Assembly (NCBI RefSeq): GCF_009796765.1
Contig: NZ_CP047023.1
Coordinates: forward strand, 558,001 to 622,000
Length of the DNA: 64,000 nt
Direction: 5' to 3'
Source: Paraglaciecola sp. L3A3
GTDB lineage: Bacteria; Pseudomonadota; Gammaproteobacteria; Enterobacterales; Alteromonadaceae
Both the position numbers and the translations under genes were made by a program. The notes beneath the pieces were generated by a model. It made no database searches and had not been told where the DNA came from. It was given only the letters and a program-made list of their open reading frames with translations. Shown here piece by piece: positions 18,778-27,376 of this stretch (positions within the stretch are counted from its first letter, which is position 1; every line of letters begins with the position of its first letter).

Positions 18778-19689
18778 TTATTCAGACTCCATAGGGGAGT
18801 TAGAGTCACTGGTATCACTGTTAGTTTCTGCTGTGTTGGTCTTATCTTGATATTGCTGGTCTCTGAGTACGCTTTGCATGTATAAATTTCTAAAGAAAAT
18901 ATAGGGATCATCAGCTTGGCTACTTAAGGTTTGGTAACTTTCAGCCTGCGGGGTGAATGCATGAAATCCGTCATAAGTTTGAATATACAATGTCTGAGGG
19001 TCATTCGAAATCTGGCCAATGGGGCTAATGATAGACTCAGTTAAGGTAGAGAAACCATTACGTAAATCCGATTGTCCTAGTATTGGTATGACTAAGTAAC
19101 TACCATATCCCACATCATAACTCGCTAAAGTGTCATTAATAGTCGACACATTTTCATCGATCTCGAACCAAGCAGTGGCGGGATCAAATAAGCCTAGTAC
19201 ACCTATGGTTGAGTTAATTAAAAAACGACCAATACTTTTACCGCTAGATATCCCCTCACCTTGTAATAGTTGGTTGAGAGCATTAAGTGGTTCGCGAATA
19301 TTGGCAAAAAAATTGCTGACGCCTTGATTAACTGGGGTGGGCACAATCGCCAAGTAGACTTTACTGGCAGGAATTAACACGTATTCAAATAATTTGTCGT
19401 TAAAAGCAAATATGGGCCGGTTGATAAATTCTAACGGGTCATCAAATGCAGCTGGTTGCTCACCATCTACAACAGCTTGGCTGTCATCGGCAGCATAGCT
19501 AACCACTGTGGGCTCGATGGTATGAGTGCCATGAGAGCTTTTTACGACTAGTTGCTGGGTTTGAGTGTTTTGATTAGTGGCGGCGGTTTGCTGTGTAGAT
19601 TTATTGCTGCTGCAAGACCCTAATATTAAAATAAAACCTAAGATAACCAGAGGGTTTAATGATGGCTTTTTGTAACTAAAGGTTCGCAA
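18778..19689 (-). CDS. mlaA: MlaA (VacJ)-like phospholipid-removal lipoprotein
   Basis: 303 residues with lipobox ILGSC (Cys26). The core about 80-265 carries MlaA features: DPLEFINRPIFAFNDKLFEYVLIPASKVY, NFFANIREPLNALNQLLQG, STIGVLGLFDPATAWF and GYGSYLVIPILGQSDLRNG. MlaA sits in the outer membrane and withdraws mislocalised phospholipid from the outer leaflet. The N-terminal linker (27-75) is Gln/Thr-rich and the C-terminal tail is Ser/Asp-rich, both longer than usual. It is the first gene of a two-gene operon with the MMPL transporter, not with the usual mlaBCDEF set, so that transporter may be its partner. Confidence 0.9.
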   Translation of the reverse strand: MRTFSYKKPSLNPLVILGFILILGSCSSNKSTQQTAATNQNTQTQQLVVKSSHGTHTIEPTVVSYAADDSQAVVDGEQPAAFDDPLEFINRPIFAFNDKLFEYVLIPASKVYLAIVPTPVNQGVSNFFANIREPLNALNQLLQGEGISSGKSIGRFLINSTIGVLGLFDPATAWFEIDENVSTINDTLASYDVGYGSYLVIPILGQSDLRNGFSTLTESIISPIGQISNDPQTLYIQTYDGFHAFTPQAESYQTLSSQADDPYIFFRNLYMQSVLRDQQYQDKTNTAETNSDTSDSNSPMESE

Positions 19690-19835
19690 CGGCTTATTCC
19701 TTAACAGGTTTTGATTTTGTTTAGCTTAAAATTTTCAAGCTGTTTTTTAAGCTCCAATGCATAATACGGTTTTATTCAGTCGAAGGATCACTTTTACTGA
19801 CTGAAATCATTCGCTGCTATCGTAGCACTTAATAA

Positions 19836-19934
19836 TTAACCTTTAACCAAAGAAAACGTTGTTTCTAGTATTTGACATGTTTTGTCGGTGAAGTTGTATT
19901 GTTGAAGGAACTTTAGGGGCAGCTACATTGAAAG
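19836..19934 (-). pseudogene. C-terminal remnant of a second CobW-like gene
   Basis: The minus strand reads about 28 codons after an in-frame stop, ending TDKTCQILETTFSLVKG and stop. The neighbouring intact CobW gene ends AEKTCKILETAFELSSK, so 10 or more residues align at the same distance from the stop. The + strand DNA is also similar (TGTTTCTAGTATTT at 19860 and again at 20140). This looks like the tail of a duplicated, otherwise deleted cobW copy. Confidence 0.65.
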
Positions 19935-19994
19935 TTAAAAGTCTATCCTTGCAACATGAGCTATCTCGAAACTCAACGAAAATATAATCAATGG

Positions 19995-20019
19995 ATCCCT
20001 GCATAGAGCATGCAGGGAT
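19995..20019. repeat. perfect hairpin downstream of the CobW gene
   Basis: Two 10-bp arms (ATCCCTGCAT and its complement) around AGAGC. It lies 96 bp past the CobW stop on the minus strand, with no T-run. It may be a transcript end or a small dispersed palindrome. Confidence 0.55.
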
Positions 20020-20114
20020 GCCAGAACTAAAGATAGTGGCTATTTACTTTAAACCATCATTTCTCTGTATAGCGAAGCGCTCTATGGTGAAATGTTTTTT
20101 GCTTTTACTGGCCA

Positions 20115-21122
20115 TTATTTACTGCTTAACTCAAACGCTGTTTCTAGTATTTTGCAAGTTTTTTCGGCGAGTATTTTATCATTGCTGATAAACTCTATTC
20201 GTGAATCAGCTGCTTCTGCTAAACCTGTCATATTCACAGATAGACAGCCGTCACTCAAATTACATGTCATTACTCCTTGTTCGGTAATTAAGACGGCCTT
20301 TAAGCGCTCTACCGCTAAAGGGGTGAAGGTATCCATGACCGTTTTAAAGTCGAAAATTTTACTTGGCGCGCATATCCATCCATATGAATAATAACCTTCC
20401 GCACTGTTGGCTATTTTTATTGAGCCTCTCTCTGGGGCAGTTAAGGTTTGCATGATATTTGATGTGACTGGGTGAGAGTGTGTATGCTGGTTACTAGGTT
20501 GTTGATATTTTGATTGGCCGAGCAAAATTTTAGGATCAATTTTGCCGTTGTGTGCATAACTGATGGGTATCTCTGTTAATCCCAATTCATTTAGGTAATC
20601 TGTCAGCAGCGGTGTTAAATCATCTTGGTATAAGTCTGATTTGGTCACGACTATATGATCGGCTGTTTCTAGCTGATCTTGGAAAGGTTGGTGGGATCGC
20701 CAACGTTTATCTCTTAGTTTACGAATATCAATCAGTGTCAGAGTCGAACGTATATCTAACACGTCTTTGTAGTGATCTTCACTCAAAGTTTGTAGCACTT
20801 CTTTAGGATGGCCGAGGCCTGTTGGTTCAATTAATAACCTATGAGGTGTAGACTTGGCCAACAAAAAATTGAGTGCTATTTGCATGGGTAATCCTGAGGT
20901 GCAACACATACATCCTCCAGGTACCTCTCGGATAAAAATACCGTCATTTTCTGGATCGCTGAGTAATGCGCCGTCAACACCGACTTCACCAAATTCATTG
21001 ACTAATACTGCCCAACGTTCATCTTTAGGTTTTTGCGCTAACAAAGATTGGATCAGAGTGGTTTTACCGACACCTAGTGCACCGGTAATAATATTTGTGG
21101 GGACTTTTTCAATTCTTTGCAT
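20115..21122 (-). CDS. CobW/COG0523 family GTPase, putative zinc metallochaperone
   Basis: 335 residues. P-loop GALGVGKTT (residues 14-22), metal-binding CMCC motif (Cys71-Met-Cys73-Cys74) in VPGGCMCCTSG, RLLIEPTGLGHP, and guanine-specificity motif VTKSD. A His-containing linker (NQHTHSHPV) and a C-terminal CobW domain (about 225-335) follow. COG0523 GTPases deliver metals; zinc-responsive members such as ZigA and ZNG1 load zinc under starvation. Its place in an island with Zur boxes, a ZnuD-like receptor and DUF1826 supports the zinc role. It lies 100 bp after the AztD-like gene, with a hairpin between. Confidence 0.9.
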   Translation of the reverse strand: MQRIEKVPTNIITGALGVGKTTLIQSLLAQKPKDERWAVLVNEFGEVGVDGALLSDPENDGIFIREVPGGCMCCTSGLPMQIALNFLLAKSTPHRLLIEPTGLGHPKEVLQTLSEDHYKDVLDIRSTLTLIDIRKLRDKRWRSHQPFQDQLETADHIVVTKSDLYQDDLTPLLTDYLNELGLTEIPISYAHNGKIDPKILLGQSKYQQPSNQHTHSHPVTSNIMQTLTAPERGSIKIANSAEGYYSYGWICAPSKIFDFKTVMDTFTPLAVERLKAVLITEQGVMTCNLSDGCLSVNMTGLAEAADSRIEFISNDKILAEKTCKILETAFELSSK

Positions 21123-21141
21123 AGGGCTCGTGTTTTGTATG

Positions 21142-21159
21142 TAACCTGAGTTCAGGTTA
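21142..21159. repeat. short palindrome related to the MITE ends
   Basis: TAACCTGA-GT-TCAGGTTA, 8-bp perfect arms, in the gap just upstream of the CobW start. The half-site TTAACCTGA is also the outer end of the elements at 39925 and 49561, so this may be a minimal relic of that family or an operator. Confidence 0.4.
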
Positions 21160-21170
21160 TGTAAAATAAT

Positions 21171-21200
21171 TGGTTATGGGGAATGAATACCCCATAACCA
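21171..21200 (-). terminator. hairpin terminator of the AztD-like gene
   Basis: 11-bp perfect stem (TGGTTATGGGG and its complement) with an 8-nt loop, 23 bp after the AztD-like stop on the minus strand. It is followed by an AT-rich stretch with several T residues. It could end or attenuate transcription before the CobW gene. Confidence 0.7.
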
Positions 21201-21222
21201 GTTTACCCTTTAGAACAACAAT

Positions 21223-22605
21223 CTAGTGATCATGCTCTTCTTCAGCTATCCCTAACCAAGTAATACTGGCAACTGGATAATTTAGATCAATGTCGCTGGT
21301 TATTTCTGTGGTTTCAAGATCAATCTGCAAAATATGTTTAGCGATAGGATCTGACACATATACATAGTGGCCATTTTGCGCCACTGTCATACTAAAGGAC
21401 ATCCCTTCGGGCATAGTAGAAATATCTTGTTCAGATATTTGCATACTTTCTTTAAGTTCCCAGTGAGTCTCTCCATCGTGCTCATGAGGAGTTAAGATAT
21501 TTAAGTAACCTTGACTGTCTAAAATAAGAAAGGTTTCGGCTTCATGTGAAAAACTATAAGATACCGGACTGGCGTCACTTTCGGGTTGCCATTCTAGTTT
21601 TTCCATTGTGCCATTTTCAGGATCGACATTGACTAGAATTGCTGCGCCTCCGCCATGACCAGCAGCAATACCGATAAATGAATCACTTTCTTCATGGCCA
21701 TATAAGGTGCCTATTCGTAAACCATCTAACCCATCAATATTAATGATTTTTTCTGCTTCATACTCATCATCATGTTGATGTGCCACTAATACACCATCCA
21801 AGCAACCAAAGGCAACGTAATCCTCATTTTGTGCGGCGCCGTGCAAATCAGGACACAACACATCTAACACTTGCTCTTGTTCATATTCGTTATCATGTAA
21901 ATGATATACCGCCACTTGATCAGGCAATATTTTCGCTGCTGATGTGTTTTCTGCATCGTCACGTCGTACTGTAGTTAGTAAGTATTCACCTTTAGGCTCT
22001 GCTACACCATGCATATTTACTGTATAGTTTAAGCTTGCTAAATCTGAAGTTTCAGCGCTAATATTTAGGTCGGTAGCAACCTGTACTGCAGCGGGAGTAC
22101 CAGCATCAGCATCACCGTCATAGAATACAGCCATCAGTCCATCATGTTTAACAATATGTGTAGGACGACTACCTGTCAGTTCAAGATGATTCATTTCTGG
22201 TGCTTGCTCATAATCATGTAAATGCGCACCATGGTCTTCACGCCACATACCACCATCAATAAAGCCTACATAATCATTACTGCGACTAGCAATAACCGCA
22301 AAACGGTAACCCGCTGAATAGGTTAAGGTATTAGAATCATGAATGAGTGAGAAGGTATCTAATAAGCTGTTATCGTCTAAATCAAATATGCTTGCCTCGT
22401 TACTTTCGCCAGACAACACAGCAAGGCGGCCTAATGATTCAATTGTAAACTCGTCATCAGTATGGCCGTGATCATCATGATCATCGTCTTCATCTACTAC
22501 TATTGGGTCTTTTTCGATAATAGTAGTGTCTGCATCACCACAACCATACAGCAGTAAAGTGCTAATGGCCGCAGTCAATAAATTAAGCTGAAATGATTTT
22601 TTCAT
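21223..22605 (-). CDS. AztD-like zinc-binding beta-propeller lipoprotein
   Basis: 460 residues. Lipobox LYGC (Cys22) is followed by an acidic/His metal-binding tract DEDDDHDDHGH at about 38-48. The remainder repeats short beta-strand units (LAVLSGESNEASIFDLD, YVYVSDPIAKHILQIDLE) as in a seven-bladed propeller, with many His pairs, and ends EEEHDH. This resembles AztD, the periplasmic zinc chaperone that hands zinc to the AztC binding protein; no AztABC transporter is seen here. It lies 72 bp downstream of the His-rich TonB receptor gene and is probably co-transcribed under the Zur boxes at 25143-25185. Confidence 0.75.
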   Translation of the reverse strand: MKKSFQLNLLTAAISTLLLYGCGDADTTIIEKDPIVVDEDDDHDDHGHTDDEFTIESLGRLAVLSGESNEASIFDLDDNSLLDTFSLIHDSNTLTYSAGYRFAVIASRSNDYVGFIDGGMWREDHGAHLHDYEQAPEMNHLELTGSRPTHIVKHDGLMAVFYDGDADAGTPAAVQVATDLNISAETSDLASLNYTVNMHGVAEPKGEYLLTTVRRDDAENTSAAKILPDQVAVYHLHDNEYEQEQVLDVLCPDLHGAAQNEDYVAFGCLDGVLVAHQHDDEYEAEKIINIDGLDGLRIGTLYGHEESDSFIGIAAGHGGGAAILVNVDPENGTMEKLEWQPESDASPVSYSFSHEAETFLILDSQGYLNILTPHEHDGETHWELKESMQISEQDISTMPEGMSFSMTVAQNGHYVYVSDPIAKHILQIDLETTEITSDIDLNYPVASITWLGIAEEEHDH

Positions 22606-22677
22606 TGTGTATTCCTTGTATTCAATAAATGTAATTTTGTAAATCGAGCGGCTTAAGCATTCCTATAACCTTTCAAA

Positions 22678-25125
22678 CTAAAAGTAACCCCGTACGCCTA
22701 CTGAGATATTGCGTCCTGGTCGTGGTGCCACGTCTTTAATAAACGAGGTATGCACCCGGGCTTCTGTATCGGTTAAATTGTTGCCTTTGAAATATACGGC
22801 TATGTCTTGATTGAACAGAGGAACGTCATAAGAAACACTGGCATCAACCATAGTGTATCCATCAGTTATGGTTTCAGTTGAGGTGACTTTGTCTTGCTCT
22901 TGATAACGAGTGATATCTAAGTGAGCACTAAGTTTTTCATTTTGGTAAGTAAATTGGGTTCCAAAACGAATAGGTGATGTACGAGGTAAATTTCCTCCAT
23001 TTTTAAGGCGAGCACGAACAAAATCAGAAAAGATCGTTGCTTTAAATTCACTGGTTGCTTGCCAAGCAATTTGTGCTTCAAAGCCATGTAAAATAACATC
23101 GTCTGTTTGGAAAATATAAACGGGTAGTTCATCACTATGTTCGTCACTTTCCGTTTCGTCTTCAACACCGTGATCATGTTCGTCTTCAGCGCTGTGGTCA
23201 TGGTCGTGACCACTCTCAGCAAATAACCCAGTATCCGTTTGATAATAGTAATTATCTACTTGGTTATAAAACACATTAAATACAAAAGCTAAATCCCCTT
23301 GGCTCTTACGTAAAGTCAGGTCAATATTGTTAGCGGTTTCTAAATCAATGGTTTGCTCTGTTAGTTCAATATGGGTTTCACCATCTTCTTGGTGCATGCC
23401 AAACAAAGCACCCACTTCATAGCTGCCTGTACCAATATGTGGGCCAAAAGATAATAATTCAGAAGCAGAAGGGGCTCGTTGCGAACGAGACACTGATAGT
23501 CCTAAGTTATAACCCTCAGTAAATTCCCAAACTAACCCTGCAGATAAACTAACCGGAGTAAATTCATGATCCACTGCAAATACACGGGTAATATTACTTT
23601 CTTCTTCATGGTCGTGGTCATGCTCGTCCTCTTCCACTTCTTCGGCATGATCGTGAGCTTCGAGTTGAGGTAGTAAAACATTGTCAGCTTCTAGTGTGAC
23701 TCGTTCTATACGAGCGCCCAATTGCAGTAACACATCGCCTATGTGTTTTTCTTCCATCAGGCCCAATGCAATAGTTTGCGCTTTAGACGGAGGAGTAAAG
23801 GCCTCTTCGCCTTGGGCTGCGACTTCGCTATTTTTGTATTGAAAACTGAGTCCACCGTTCCAGTCTGCAAATGTACTGTGAATAATATCTAGCTTAAGTT
23901 CTTCAGTTTGGTTTTCAAATAAGGTGCCTATTTCACCGGTTTCTATTTCGGCATGTTCGTAATCGGTTATACCCGTACGTAAATTAATTTTTTTAAGCCA
24001 ATCACCATCAAGGTTAAATTCACCTAATAGTTGGATACGAGTTTGCTCTAGATCCGCATATACGTTTTCGTCTTCACCGCCATGACTATGCCCTGGCACA
24101 CCGTATTCACGATTAAACTGCTCAATCGCAACGCCCACATAACCTTTATTAAATAAATAACTGCCACCTAGGGTAAAGCCGCTTGATTCTTCAGCACTGT
24201 TGGCCACTGTGTAATCGTGTGACTCTTGATGTTCGTCGTGATCATGATCATCATGGTCGTCATGATCTGCTTCAGCTTCAACAGGCACTGCATAATCATT
24301 CGATTTACGCCAATAACCATCGGCATAAAAACCAAATGAGTCAGTACCTGTAGTGGCATTAAAAGAGGCTAATTTTTGATCGTTAACTGAAGCGTTTTCC
24401 AGTAACCATTCTCCGCGAGTGCTACTATCGGTAGGTACTCGGCCGTCAACTACATTGACTACACCACCTATAGCTCCACTACCATAAAATAAGGTGGCTG
24501 GGCCACGGAGTACTTCAATTTGCTGTGAAGTGGATGCCTCTGAGGCAACCGAATGATCGGGCCCCACTCTAGACACGTCACTTACGTCTAAACCGTTTTG
24601 GGCTATTAATACTCTAGGGCCACTTAAGCCACGAATAATAGGCGTACTCGCAACATTGCCATGAAAATTTGTTTGTACACCAGGTAGTTTTTCAAGGGTG
24701 TCACCTAAGGTCGCAGCTTGTTGGCGGCGTAATGTTTCACCACTAATCACATTAACGGGCGAGGCCGATTCCATCACTGACATATGAATAGGAGTCGAGA
24801 CTATATCTATCACTTCAATAGGCGACCGAGATAAAGTCAAGGCTAATGATTTAACCTCATCTTTCGCCAATACGATGTCTTGATGGAGATGAGCATAACC
24901 TGGAACAGCAATATGAAATTCGTTATTGCCTACGCTTAAGTCATTAATCACAAAACGGCCTGCTTGGTCGGTCACTATTGAGTTTGTGCTTCCTTCAATT
25001 CGAATTAAGGCTCCTGCAACCACATTGCCATCACTATTTTTGACGGTACCTTCAATAGATTGGGCTAATACACTTGTGGGTAAAAGTGCGCTTAGCAGAG
25101 CTGCTATTCGGGAGATATTATACAT
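22678..25125 (-). CDS. ZnuD-like His-rich TonB-dependent receptor
   Basis: 815 residues. Signal peptide 1-21, a carboxypeptidase-regulatory-like domain (about 22-95), plug (about 105-225, including GLSGPRVLIAQNGLDVSDVS) and a 22-strand barrel ending in Phe. Three extracellular-loop tracts are extremely rich in His and Asp: near residues 285-300, 490-508 and 640-655. This is the ZnuD pattern, where such loops capture zinc for outer-membrane import. Two Zur-type palindromes lie 18 and 46 bp upstream of the start. The AztD-like and CobW genes follow on the same strand. Copper or nickel is possible but less likely given the operators. Confidence 0.9.
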   Translation of the reverse strand: MYNISRIAALLSALLPTSVLAQSIEGTVKNSDGNVVAGALIRIEGSTNSIVTDQAGRFVINDLSVGNNEFHIAVPGYAHLHQDIVLAKDEVKSLALTLSRSPIEVIDIVSTPIHMSVMESASPVNVISGETLRRQQAATLGDTLEKLPGVQTNFHGNVASTPIIRGLSGPRVLIAQNGLDVSDVSRVGPDHSVASEASTSQQIEVLRGPATLFYGSGAIGGVVNVVDGRVPTDSSTRGEWLLENASVNDQKLASFNATTGTDSFGFYADGYWRKSNDYAVPVEAEADHDDHDDHDHDEHQESHDYTVANSAEESSGFTLGGSYLFNKGYVGVAIEQFNREYGVPGHSHGGEDENVYADLEQTRIQLLGEFNLDGDWLKKINLRTGITDYEHAEIETGEIGTLFENQTEELKLDIIHSTFADWNGGLSFQYKNSEVAAQGEEAFTPPSKAQTIALGLMEEKHIGDVLLQLGARIERVTLEADNVLLPQLEAHDHAEEVEEDEHDHDHEEESNITRVFAVDHEFTPVSLSAGLVWEFTEGYNLGLSVSRSQRAPSASELLSFGPHIGTGSYEVGALFGMHQEDGETHIELTEQTIDLETANNIDLTLRKSQGDLAFVFNVFYNQVDNYYYQTDTGLFAESGHDHDHSAEDEHDHGVEDETESDEHSDELPVYIFQTDDVILHGFEAQIAWQATSEFKATIFSDFVRARLKNGGNLPRTSPIRFGTQFTYQNEKLSAHLDITRYQEQDKVTSTETITDGYTMVDASVSYDVPLFNQDIAVYFKGNNLTDTEARVHTSFIKDVAPRPGRNISVGVRGYF

Positions 25126-25142
25126 TTCCTAGTCTCTTATAA

Positions 25143-25157
25143 TGTTATACTGTAACA
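25143..25157. promoter_or_regulatory. Zur box 1 (imperfect)
   Basis: TGTTATACTGTAACA, 6 of 7 arm positions symmetrical. It matches the gammaproteobacterial Zur core TGTTATA-N-TATAACA at 13 or more positions. It begins 18 bp before the ZnuD-like start, where a bound repressor would block transcription. Confidence 0.75.
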
Positions 25158-25170
25158 ATTTGTGATGGTA

Positions 25171-25185
25171 TGTTATATTATAACA
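25171..25185. promoter_or_regulatory. Zur box 2 (perfect palindrome)
   Basis: TGTTATATTATAACA, a perfect 7-1-7 palindrome, centred 28 bp from box 1 (close to three helical turns). Position between the divergent receptor and MerC-like genes would let it control both. The same 15-mer recurs at 34200. Confidence 0.88.
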
Positions 25186-25287
25186 ATTACCTGTTCAATA
25201 CTTATTTTCTCGGTCTTACTTTTTGAAGTTGATTACTAACTGATTGGGTTTTACGGAGGTGTTGAATCACTTTTATCTGGAGTCAAA

Positions 25288-25686
25288 ATGCTTAAAGCTT
25301 TTCTTAATGTGGCTGACCGCTCTGCTATAACACTGTCTACCTTGTGCATGATCCATTGTTTAGTATTGCCGATTATTTTAATTTTATTACCCACCTTAAC
25401 CAGTATTGCCATTTTTAGTGATGAGCGTTTTCACACTTGGTTACTATATGGAGTACTACCAATAAGTGCATTTGCTGTGGTGTCTGGCTATTTTCATCAT
25501 CGTAACTGGTTTGTGGTGCTGATTACCTCAATGGGCATGAGTATTTTATTGCTGGTAGCTTTTTTGGGACACGCTGTTTTTGGTGATACAGGCGAGGTAG
25601 CTATGTCAGTTATTGGTTCGATTTTAGTGGCTTACGGACACATTAGAAACTTTAAAAGCCGCAAGCTATTAAGCCAATGCCATTAG
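25288..25686 (+). CDS. MerC-domain membrane protein
   Basis: 132 residues with four hydrophobic segments. Motif STLCMIHCLVLPIILILLP carries the conserved CxxxC pair and His of MerC proteins; HHRNW follows the third helix. MerC was first described as a mercury importer, but homologues occur in zinc-starvation clusters next to Zur boxes, as here. It starts 103 bp after Zur box 2, divergent from the ZnuD-like gene. A zinc-uptake role is inferred from this context. Alternative: general heavy-metal carrier. Confidence 0.85.
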   Translation: MLKAFLNVADRSAITLSTLCMIHCLVLPIILILLPTLTSIAIFSDERFHTWLLYGVLPISAFAVVSGYFHHRNWFVVLITSMGMSILLLVAFLGHAVFGDTGEVAMSVIGSILVAYGHIRNFKSRKLLSQCH

Positions 25687-25694
25687 CCATCTTT

Positions 25695-25848
25695 AAAGAG
25701 CTATCAGCTGTCCTTGAAAGAGCTATCAGCTGTCCTTGAAAGAGCTATCAGCTGTCCTTGAAAGAGCTATCAGCTGTCCTTGAAAGAGCTATCAGCTGTC
25801 CTTGAAAGAGCCATCAGCTGTCCTAAAAAGAACCGCCAGCTATCCCCA
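25695..25848. repeat. tandem repeat, 22-bp unit x 7
   Basis: Five identical 22-bp copies (AAAGAGCTATCAGCTGTCCT plus TG) run from 25695 to 25804. Two degenerate copies follow at 25805-25826 and 25827-25848. Each unit holds GAGCTATCAGCTG, which is partly palindromic (CAGCTG). The array fills the gap between the MerC-like gene and DUF1826. There are no spacers, so it is not a CRISPR. The unit length is near two helical turns, so each copy shows the same DNA face. Confidence 0.95.
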
Positions 25849-25903
25849 AAATAGCTATAACAAAAATCAGCTATTAATTTAAAAAATTCACACCGGAGTG
25901 GTT

Positions 25904-26575
25904 ATGCAATCTCAAACTGTTATAAAAGACCAAACAAGTACTGGTTCTATCAGACGTTCAGTAAGCGCAAACGAGCCCAACATTCTCACAGATATTTACG
26001 ATGACACTGTGAATTTAGCTTTGTGGCAGAGGGATTTGTCGGATGAAATAAAAGCCGAAGTAACAGAGTTTATCAACACTGCATCCCATCTTGATCGTTC
26101 TGCTTTTATTAGAGCACAACATATTGAAGATGATATTCGCGATGAACTAAAACGAACGACGCTAGGTGATGCCTTTATCAGCAATACCAGCGAATTGGTC
26201 GATATGTTTTGCACCTTGTTTGACCTTGACCAAGTGGGGTTTCGTATAAGGTTACTCGATTTGCCTATGTGTCCTCGATTTCATATTGACCGGGTACCTT
26301 GCCGATTAGTCACGACTTTTTCTGGACAAGGCACCCAGTGGTTAGACGATAACAACTTAGATAGAAGCAAGCTTGGTCACGGTAGCAACGGCCTAGATGA
26401 TAGTGAGTCCGGTCTTTACCCAACTGATGTCCATATAGAAAGCATGAACGCTGGTGATGTCGCTTTGTTAAAGGGTTCTGCATGGATAGGTAATGAAGAA
26501 ACTGCTGTTGTTCACCGTTCACCGCCATATCGCTCCGGCGAAAAACGTTTATTGCTTACGCTAGATTTTGTTTAA
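25904..26575 (+). CDS. DUF1826 protein, zinc-starvation associated
   Basis: 223 residues from the ATG at 25904, with a CGGAG ribosome site 5 bp upstream; an in-frame GTG at 25898 overlaps that site and is rejected. DUF1826 signatures: MCPRFHIDRVPCRLVTTFSGQGTQW, GDVALLKGSAW and VVHRSPPYRSGEKRLLLTLDFV. His and Cys residues in the first stretch could bind metal. The family often travels with COG0523 GTPases in zinc-regulated clusters. No enzymatic function is established. It lies downstream of the 22-bp tandem array and 78 bp before an ABC transporter gene. Confidence 0.88.
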   Translation: MQSQTVIKDQTSTGSIRRSVSANEPNILTDIYDDTVNLALWQRDLSDEIKAEVTEFINTASHLDRSAFIRAQHIEDDIRDELKRTTLGDAFISNTSELVDMFCTLFDLDQVGFRIRLLDLPMCPRFHIDRVPCRLVTTFSGQGTQWLDDNNLDRSKLGHGSNGLDDSESGLYPTDVHIESMNAGDVALLKGSAWIGNEETAVVHRSPPYRSGEKRLLLTLDFV

Positions 26576-26653
26576 ACATTGAACAGAGAAGTTATCGCCA
26601 ATTAGTAAAAAATTGATTCATTAATCGCGTGTATTAAATTAATAGGTTGTCAT

Positions 26654-27376
26654 ATGAATAATCAACAAGAAGTTATTTTAGAATTAAATGGGATTTATAA
26701 AACATTTGGAATACATAAGGCTTTAAACAACTTGTCACTTTCCCTTGATGCAGGCGAAGTTTACGCATTATTAGGTCCAAACGGCGCAGGAAAAACTACA
26801 ACATTAAATTTGATCTTAGGTTTTATTACACCAGACAAAGGCAGCGTTAAACTTGTAGGTAGCAGTATCCATGAAAATATTGCATTGACACGTCAAGTTA
26901 TCGCTTACTTACCTGAGTCGGTAATGTTGCCGCCTTCATTAACCGCAATTGAATGTTTAACTTATTTTTCGTTACTCTCTGGTGAATCACTAGATAAAAC
27001 GCATGCAAGTGAAATATTGACACAAGCAGGACTGCAAGAAAACGCTCATAATCGACGTACCGATATGTTTTCGAAGGGCATGCGACAAAAAGTAGGTCTT
27101 GCTATAGCGCTTGCTAAAAAAGCTAAATTGTTGCTATTAGATGAGCCTACTTCTGGGCTTGATGCTAGTGCCGCCAATGAACTTTCAGATGTTGTACGCA
27201 CTGCCTCAAGTAAAGGAATTGCCGTGTTGATGGCTACTCATGATTTGTACCGAGTCAAAGATGTTGCCCACCGTTTGGGGATTTTGCAGGCTGGCCAGTT
27301 AGTGCAAGAGTGTGATACCAGTAATTTGAGTGCAACTGATATTGAAAAGCTATATTTGGAGCAACTTTCTGCATGA
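26654..27376 (+). CDS. ABC transporter ATP-binding protein (DUF3526-type exporter)
   Basis: 240 residues. Walker A GPNGAGKTT, signature FSKGMRQKVG, Walker B LLLLDEPTSGLD and the switch His in MATHD are all present, so it should be an active ATPase of the CcmA/NatA class used by ABC-2 transporters. It overlaps the next gene by 4 bp (ATGA). Together with the two permeases downstream it makes a complete inner-membrane ABC unit. Direction is probably export, or a membrane-remodelling role. Substrate unknown; the zinc-island setting is the only clue. Confidence 0.93.
   Translation: MNNQQEVILELNGIYKTFGIHKALNNLSLSLDAGEVYALLGPNGAGKTTTLNLILGFITPDKGSVKLVGSSIHENIALTRQVIAYLPESVMLPPSLTAIECLTYFSLLSGESLDKTHASEILTQAGLQENAHNRRTDMFSKGMRQKVGLAIALAKKAKLLLLDEPTSGLDASAANELSDVVRTASSKGIAVLMATHDLYRVKDVAHRLGILQAGQLVQECDTSNLSATDIEKLYLEQLSA

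Larger units (their letters stand above)
19690..20114. other. intergenic region, 425 bp
   Basis: Upstream of mlaA and downstream of the CobW gene. It contains the CobW-like gene remnant (19836-19934) and a perfect hairpin (19995-20019). No intact gene is supported. Confidence 0.55.

Noticed and set aside
22917..23222. 101-codon minus-strand frame inside the ZnuD-like receptor
   Set aside because: It is an out-of-frame shadow of the receptor's His-rich coding region.
25695..25848. CRISPR array
   Set aside because: The 22-bp units are directly adjacent with no unique spacers and no cas genes are present.
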